The notes under the pieces: model-generated
Told to the model about the DNA's origin: nothing
What the model saw: only the letters and a program-made list of their open reading frames with translations
Database searches by the model: none
Part shown: positions 14,910 to 18,353 of the stretch, piece after piece
Layout of the letters: each line of letters begins with the position of its first letter
How positions within the stretch are numbered: the stretch's first letter is position 1
Made by a program: the position numbers and the translations under genes
Source of the DNA: an uncultured Bacillota bacterium
GTDB taxonomy: Bacteria > Bacillota > Clostridia > Peptostreptococcales > Anaerovoracaceae
Length of the DNA stretch: 18,353 bases
Assembly: GCA_946629205.1 (NCBI GenBank)
Contig: CAMOXP010000006.1
Coordinates: 1 to 18,353, forward strand
Direction: 5' to 3'

Positions 14910-16097
14910 ATGAAAAAGACTAGTATTCTATCCTTATCACTTCTTACGGTAATGGCAGGAGCGGCGGTTGCCCCTGCGCTTGGCGTTATTCAGGACAATT
15001 TCCGCGGTGCGGACCAGCTGCTGATCCAGCTGGTCATCAGCGTCCCGGCTGTGTTTATTTTTATCATGAGTTTTCTGTTCCCGGGGCTTTGCAGAAGATT
15101 CCGTTCGAAGACGCTGGTCATGATCGGACTTGGAATGTACATCATTGGCGGCTGCGCGGCAGGGCTTGCGGACAACATTTGGGTCGTGCTCGCGTTCCGC
15201 GCGGTCACAGGCCTTGGCGTCGGGATCATTATGCCGCTTTCGACGGGTCTTCTGGCATTCTACTATCCGCCGTCGGAGCAGGATAAACTGATGGGCTATT
15301 CATCGGCTATGAACCAGATGGGCGGCGTTCTGGCAACGTTGCTCGCGGGATTTCTGGCACAGATCAGCTGGCGCGCCAGTTTCCTGGTGTACTTATTGGG
15401 ACTGGTCGGCATCATCCTCTGCGCGCTCTTCCTGCCCAACGACAGGATCAGCCAGGCGACAGAACTGCCGCGTTCCGATACGAAACGGAAGGGGGCGGGA
15501 AATGCCGCAGAGGAATCCGAAGAACTGAGAAAAAGACATCCCTTCATCCGATACAACCGGTTTATCATCGCCATGTTCATTCTGATGACAGCATTCTTTC
15601 TGTATCCCTCCAACTTCGCGATCGAGGTCACAGCGGACGGGATCATTCCGGCGAAATACATTGCGGTCATCATGGCCTTAATGGATCTGGTTGCGTTTTT
15701 CGGAGGACTGCTCTTCGTGCACGTCAAGAAGACGGTGGGGAGAAACACCTGCTTTTTCGCGCCGCTGCTGTTTTTGATCGGGTACCTGGCGCTTGCTCTT
15801 AACGGAGGCTGGATCGGTGCCGTGATTGGCTCGGCCTTTGTGGGTTTTGCGAATGGAGCCGGTATTCCGTTCATTATTTCCTCCGCATCCCAAACAGCAG
15901 GGAAGAAGGCCGTTTCAACAGTCATGCCGCTGCTCTCAGCCGCCCTGTATATGGGTCAGTTTCTGAATCCGTTTATTATGTCCGCAGTCAGGGCAGGTTT
16001 AAGCGGTCTTATTCCATCGCATCTGTCCTATTGGTTTGGCGTATTTGTGTCAGTAGTGTTCGTGATCTGGTCCGTCAGACTCTGGGACAGGCAGTAA
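14910..16097 (+). CDS. Major facilitator superfamily transporter (12-helix type)
   Basis: The 395-residue protein is mostly hydrophobic with a helix pattern suiting 12 transmembrane segments. A hydrophilic central loop at about residues 180-215 (RSDTKRKGAGNAAEESEELRKR) separates the halves. The FRAVTGLGVGIIMPLS stretch matches the conserved R-x3-G-x-G-x-G region of helix 4 in proton-driven antiporters, and the positively charged loop CRRFRSKT follows helix 2. GGAGG (14901-14905) lies 4 bases before ATG, close but acceptable. The substrate cannot be read from the sequence; drug or metabolite export is likely on family grounds, and a role in the preceding operon is possible but unsupported. Expression seems to depend on read-through of the upstream terminator. 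Confidence 0.88.
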   Translation: MKKTSILSLSLLTVMAGAAVAPALGVIQDNFRGADQLLIQLVISVPAVFIFIMSFLFPGLCRRFRSKTLVMIGLGMYIIGGCAAGLADNIWVVLAFRAVTGLGVGIIMPLSTGLLAFYYPPSEQDKLMGYSSAMNQMGGVLATLLAGFLAQISWRASFLVYLLGLVGIILCALFLPNDRISQATELPRSDTKRKGAGNAAEESEELRKRHPFIRYNRFIIAMFILMTAFFLYPSNFAIEVTADGIIPAKYIAVIMALMDLVAFFGGLLFVHVKKTVGRNTCFFAPLLFLIGYLALALNGGWIGAVIGSAFVGFANGAGIPFIISSASQTAGKKAVSTVMPLLSAALYMGQFLNPFIMSAVRAGLSGLIPSHLSYWFGVFVSVVFVIWSVRLWDRQ

Positions 16098-16105
16098 ACC
16101 GGTGA

Positions 16106-16133
16106 TTGCGGTAAGCATACCAGATGGTATAGA
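16106..16133 (+). promoter_or_regulatory. Promoter placed so as to give a leaderless mRNA for the second MFS gene
   Basis: TTGCGG (16106-16111) and an extended -10 TGG-TATAGA (-10 at 16128-16133) are separated by 16 bases. The expected start, about 7 bases beyond the -10 box, coincides with the ATG at 16142 or lies 1-2 bases before it. The spacer contains an inverted repeat, ATACC-AGAT-GGTAT (16117-16130), that could bind a regulator. Confidence 0.5.
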
Positions 16134-16141
16134 ATACGGGT

Positions 16142-17503
16142 ATGACAAGAGAGCAGATCATATCCCTGGTGGTAGCGGCGGGAACCGCGTTTGCGACGGC
16201 GTTTTCGGGAAGCGCGCTGAACCTGGCGATACCGACAATGGGAGATTATTTTCATATGGGCGCGGCAAGTGTCGGTTGGATCACGACTGCGTATATGCTT
16301 GCCGTTGCCGCGATGGCCGTTCCTTTCGGAAAGATTGCGGACAACACAAGCAGGCGGAACACGCTCATCCTTGGCGTGGGCATTTTTGGCGTGTTTTCAC
16401 TGCTTGGAATCTGGGCCTGGTCCGCGGCATGCATTCTGTTTGTCCGCGCGGTGCAGGGAGTCGGCGCTGCGATGATCTTCGCAACGAATATGCCGATCGC
16501 GATCAGCACATTCCCGGGAAAAGAACGGGGAAAAGCAATCGGCATCTGCACTTCAGGGGCATACGTCGGACTGGCGATAGGCCCGGCGCTGGGCGGATTT
16601 CTCAACAACACGTTCGGCTGGAAATCCATCTTTATTTTCGGCGCGGTCGTGGCGTTTGTTTTCCTCGGATTGGCGCTCACACTGCATGAAGACAAACAGG
16701 AAAAGGCAGGTCCGGGTTTTGACCTGGGCGGAAACATCGTGTACATGATGATGATTGCCTGCATTATCTACGGATTCACTTCGCTCAACAGCACCCGGTT
16801 CGGATGGGCCTTTCTGGTGTGCGGGCTCTTGCTAGGCGTTTTGTTTGTCCTCATAGAACTGAAATCAAAAAACCCCGTCATCGATGTGCGTATATTTGCT
16901 GAGGACAGGGTGTTTACATTTTCGAATATCACAGCGCTCTTAAACTACAGCGCAACCTTCGCGTTGGGGTATCTGATTTCCATCTATCTGCAGGTCGGGC
17001 AGGGGCTGACATCACGGACGGCCGGCTTTATTATGATCGCGCAGCCCATTGTCATGGCTGTGCTTACGCCGAAGACCGGAAAAATGTCAGATCAAATCCC
17101 TGCGTATAAGCTGGCCTCCTGCGGCATGGGCGTGTGCTCGCTCACACTGCTGTTCTTTGGCTTCGCGCAGGTCAGCACGCCGCTGTGGGCAGTCTGCGCT
17201 GCGCTGGGCGCCGCTGGTGTCGGGACGGCGCTGTTTTCATCCCCAAACACCAATGTGATCATGGGATGCGTTCCGCCAAGCAAATTCGCCGTTGCGAATT
17301 CCATCGTTTCGACCATGCGCACGACAGGCCAGACAATGAGCATGGCAGTCATCACCATCGTCGTCAGCGCGACTCTCGGAAACATATCCCTGTATGACGT
17401 CCCGCAGGCGGAACTGATGCAAACCATGCACATCTGCTTCTTCATCTTTACAGCCCTCTGCATCCTGGGCATCTTCATGTCCCTGCAGCGCCGCAAGTCA
17501 TAA
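16142..17503 (+). CDS. MFS transporter, DHA2 (EmrB/QacA-like) family
   Basis: The 453-residue protein resembles 14-helix DHA2 drug:proton antiporters. The N-terminus has the SGSALNLAIPTMGDYF block (the family's D/G-x-x-x-x-N-x-A-x-P motif C-like start). SVGWITTAYMLAVAAMAVPFGKIADNTSRRN covers helix 2 and motif A in two adjacent stretches, RAVQGVGAAMIF covers helix 4, and GLAIGPALGGFL is motif C. An in-frame TAG at 16130-16132 with no start codon before 16142 fixes ATG 16142 as the earliest possible start, and no Shine-Dalgarno sequence precedes it. It lies 44 bases after the first MFS gene and is not closely similar to it. Export of drugs or metabolites is the family role; the substrate is unknown. 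Confidence 0.9.
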   Translation: MTREQIISLVVAAGTAFATAFSGSALNLAIPTMGDYFHMGAASVGWITTAYMLAVAAMAVPFGKIADNTSRRNTLILGVGIFGVFSLLGIWAWSAACILFVRAVQGVGAAMIFATNMPIAISTFPGKERGKAIGICTSGAYVGLAIGPALGGFLNNTFGWKSIFIFGAVVAFVFLGLALTLHEDKQEKAGPGFDLGGNIVYMMMIACIIYGFTSLNSTRFGWAFLVCGLLLGVLFVLIELKSKNPVIDVRIFAEDRVFTFSNITALLNYSATFALGYLISIYLQVGQGLTSRTAGFIMIAQPIVMAVLTPKTGKMSDQIPAYKLASCGMGVCSLTLLFFGFAQVSTPLWAVCAALGAAGVGTALFSSPNTNVIMGCVPPSKFAVANSIVSTMRTTGQTMSMAVITIVVSATLGNISLYDVPQAELMQTMHICFFIFTALCILGIFMSLQRRKS

Positions 17504-17537
17504 TGTGTCAAAGGGACGGTTCTTTTGACACATTTTT
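17503..17537 (+). repeat. REP-like palindrome acting as terminator of the second MFS gene
   Basis: ATGTGTCAAA (17503-17512) pairs with TTTGACACAT (17524-17533) over 10 bp around GGGACGGTTCT, followed by TTTT. The first base is the last base of the stop codon. The core GGGACGGTTC between TGTCAAA arms matches my recollection of a dispersed intergenic palindrome in Bacillota genomes. Only one copy is present here, so repeat status rests on recall. The U-tract makes it a good terminator for plus-strand transcripts only. Confidence 0.7.
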
Positions 17538-17553
17538 GTGCGCGCCGGACACC

Positions 17554-18201
17554 TCAGTTCTCAATGCCCCGGCGTGCTTCGACGCCTTTTGTATAGTAGT
17601 GTTTGATCTCACGCATTTCCGTGACCAGATCAGCTGCCGCGATGATTTCATCCGGCGCGCACCGGCCGGTTAGGATCAGTTCTGTGTGGGCTGGTTTGTT
17701 TCTGATGAGGTCAAGAACATCATCGATGCTGAGCAGACCGAAGAACATGGCGCAGTTGATCTCGTCCAGCACGACCATATCGTAGTCGCCGGACAGGACC
17801 ATCGCGCTTGCTTCCTCGAAGCCGTCACGGATCATCTTCATATATTCTTCCGGCGGATGACCTTCTTCGAAGACCACACAGCCGCCGCCGTATTTCGCCA
17901 AGTCTTCGTCCGAGATACTTCCTTTTTTCGCAATGAAGAAGGGCTTGCCCAGGGTCTTCCATGTGACGCCCGGCAGGGTGGGCAGAATCTTCTGCTCGCT
18001 GTAGCCAAGCGCCTTCATGAACTGGATGAATGCGATCTTCTTGCCCGCGCCCGACGCACGCATCGTGATGCCGAGAGCTGCGGTGGTTTTGCCTTTTCCG
18101 TTGCCAGTGTATACCTGAACGTAGCTTCTGCTTTTGCAGTTGGCGCTATTGGCGTTGTTGCTGTTGTTGTTGTTGTTGCTGTTGTTATTGCTGCCGATCA
18201 T
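17554..18201 (-). CDS. cobO: Cob(I)yrinic acid a,c-diamide adenosyltransferase (BtuR/CobO/CobA family)
   Basis: The 215-residue protein transfers the 5'-deoxyadenosyl group of ATP to reduced corrinoid, giving adenosylcobalamin precursors in the cytoplasm. The P-loop GNGKGKTTAALG (33-44) opens the conserved domain, followed by VVLDEINCAM, TELILTGRCAPDEI, ADLVTEMREIKHYYTKGVEARRGIE at the end in two adjoining blocks. The start ATG at 18201 has AGGAGG 7 bases upstream (18209-18214); the open frame extends further but lacks support. Residues 5-21 contain 12 asparagines, encoded by an AAC microsatellite, an extension absent from typical members, which begin near the YVQVYTG strand. It converges with the second MFS gene. 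No other cobalamin gene is visible, so it may serve salvage or a pathway cut by the window end. Confidence 0.94.
   Translation of the reverse strand: MIGSNNNSNNNNNSNNANSANCKSRSYVQVYTGNGKGKTTAALGITMRASGAGKKIAFIQFMKALGYSEQKILPTLPGVTWKTLGKPFFIAKKGSISDEDLAKYGGGCVVFEEGHPPEEYMKMIRDGFEEASAMVLSGDYDMVVLDEINCAMFFGLLSIDDVLDLIRNKPAHTELILTGRCAPDEIIAAADLVTEMREIKHYYTKGVEARRGIEN
18139..18189 (-). repeat. Coding AAC trinucleotide tract in cobO
   Basis: Read on the minus strand, asparagine codons AAC/AAT alternate with AGC and GCC, with five uninterrupted AAC codons at 18163-18177. Slippage by whole units would change protein length but keep the reading frame. Confidence 0.85.
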
Positions 18202-18353
18202 TTGATTTCCTCCTGTGGCTTGTTCCTGCAAGCAAATTATAACACCCTGCAAGATCTGACAGAAAGATTCTTTCTGTGTGACGATGTTTTGCAAATGTGG
18301 ATTTGCAGAGGTGCACACCGGCATTCGCCCCATGCAGCAAGGCAGAGAACGCC
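18202..18353 (-). promoter_or_regulatory. cobO upstream region with extended -10 promoter and inverted repeats
   Basis: On the minus strand TGT-TATAAT (-10 at 18241-18236) is an extended -10 element about 35 bases before the start codon; the matching -35 position reads TTCTGT, which is weak. An 8-bp perfect inverted repeat, ACAGAAAG-AAT-CTTTCTGT (18259-18277), covers that -35 position. A second repeat, TGCAAAT/ATTTGCA (18290-18307), lies upstream. No gene is recognised between 18202 and the window end. Confidence 0.6.

Noticed and set aside
18278..18353. Possible cobalamin riboswitch upstream of cobO
   Set aside because: A GCCGGTG stretch recalls part of the aptamer on the minus strand, but the B12 box and the remaining conserved cores are not found, and the region is short.
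1..18353. CRISPR arrays, insertion sequences, phage genes or integrase sites
   Set aside because: No spaced direct repeats, transposase or integrase motifs, or terminal inverted repeats were seen on reading both strands.

Overview
The window looks like a piece of a Bacillota (Firmicutes) chromosome, most likely a Clostridia-type anaerobe. The grounds are strong AGGAGG-type ribosome binding sites, two lipobox lipoproteins, SigA-type promoters, U-tract intrinsic terminators, a CUT1 sugar ABC transporter with an MsmX/UgpC-type ATPase, and a BtuR/CobO corrinoid adenosyltransferase. I cannot name the genus from the sequence.

Layout. Positions 31-501 (+) encode the tRNA wobble methyltransferase TrmL. 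Its 3' end overlaps, tail to tail by 56 bp, a minus-strand gene (446-2773) for a secreted or membrane-anchored lipase-fold protein. A tRNA-Val(CAC) with encoded CCA and its own promoter and terminator follows (2857-2932, minus). Positions 2989-4946 (minus) hold a two-gene unit, a LacI-family repressor and a BadF/NAGK-type sugar kinase, joined by an ATGA overlap. It diverges from an eight-gene plus-strand operon (5128-14726): GH4 glycosidase, sugar-binding lipoprotein, two permeases, AgaS, KbaZ/AgaZ, a right-handed beta-helix lipoprotein, and the transporter ATPase. Two major-facilitator transporters (14910-16097 and 16142-17503) and a convergent cobO (17554-18201, minus) complete the window.

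How the genes work together. The central 11 kb (2989-14726) reads as one catabolic module for a galactosamine-type sugar or glycoside. The binding protein, permeases and ATPase would import it. The NAD-dependent GH4 enzyme would cleave it in the cytoplasm. The BadF-type kinase would phosphorylate the released amino sugar. AgaS would convert galactosamine-6-phosphate to tagatose-6-phosphate plus ammonia, and KbaZ/AgaZ serves the tagatose (bis)phosphate step. No GalNAc-6-P deacetylase, tagatose-6-P kinase of a familiar type, or KbaY/GatY aldolase is present. Either those are encoded elsewhere, or the substrate carries a free amino group. The beta-helix lipoprotein, placed inside the operon, is the best candidate for an unassigned surface glycan-binding or glycan-cleaving partner.

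Regulation is unusually readable. An identical 15-bp palindrome (TTGTTTA-S-TAAACAA) lies once at the start point of the repressor promoter and once just downstream of the operon promoter, abutting the GH4 ribosome binding site. The same repressor should therefore control itself, the kinase and the operon. Other structures include two hairpins between the binding-protein and permease genes, a terminator followed by a second hairpin ahead of the first MFS gene, a possibly leaderless second MFS gene, a REP-like palindrome at the end of that gene, and a polyasparagine-coding microsatellite in cobO.
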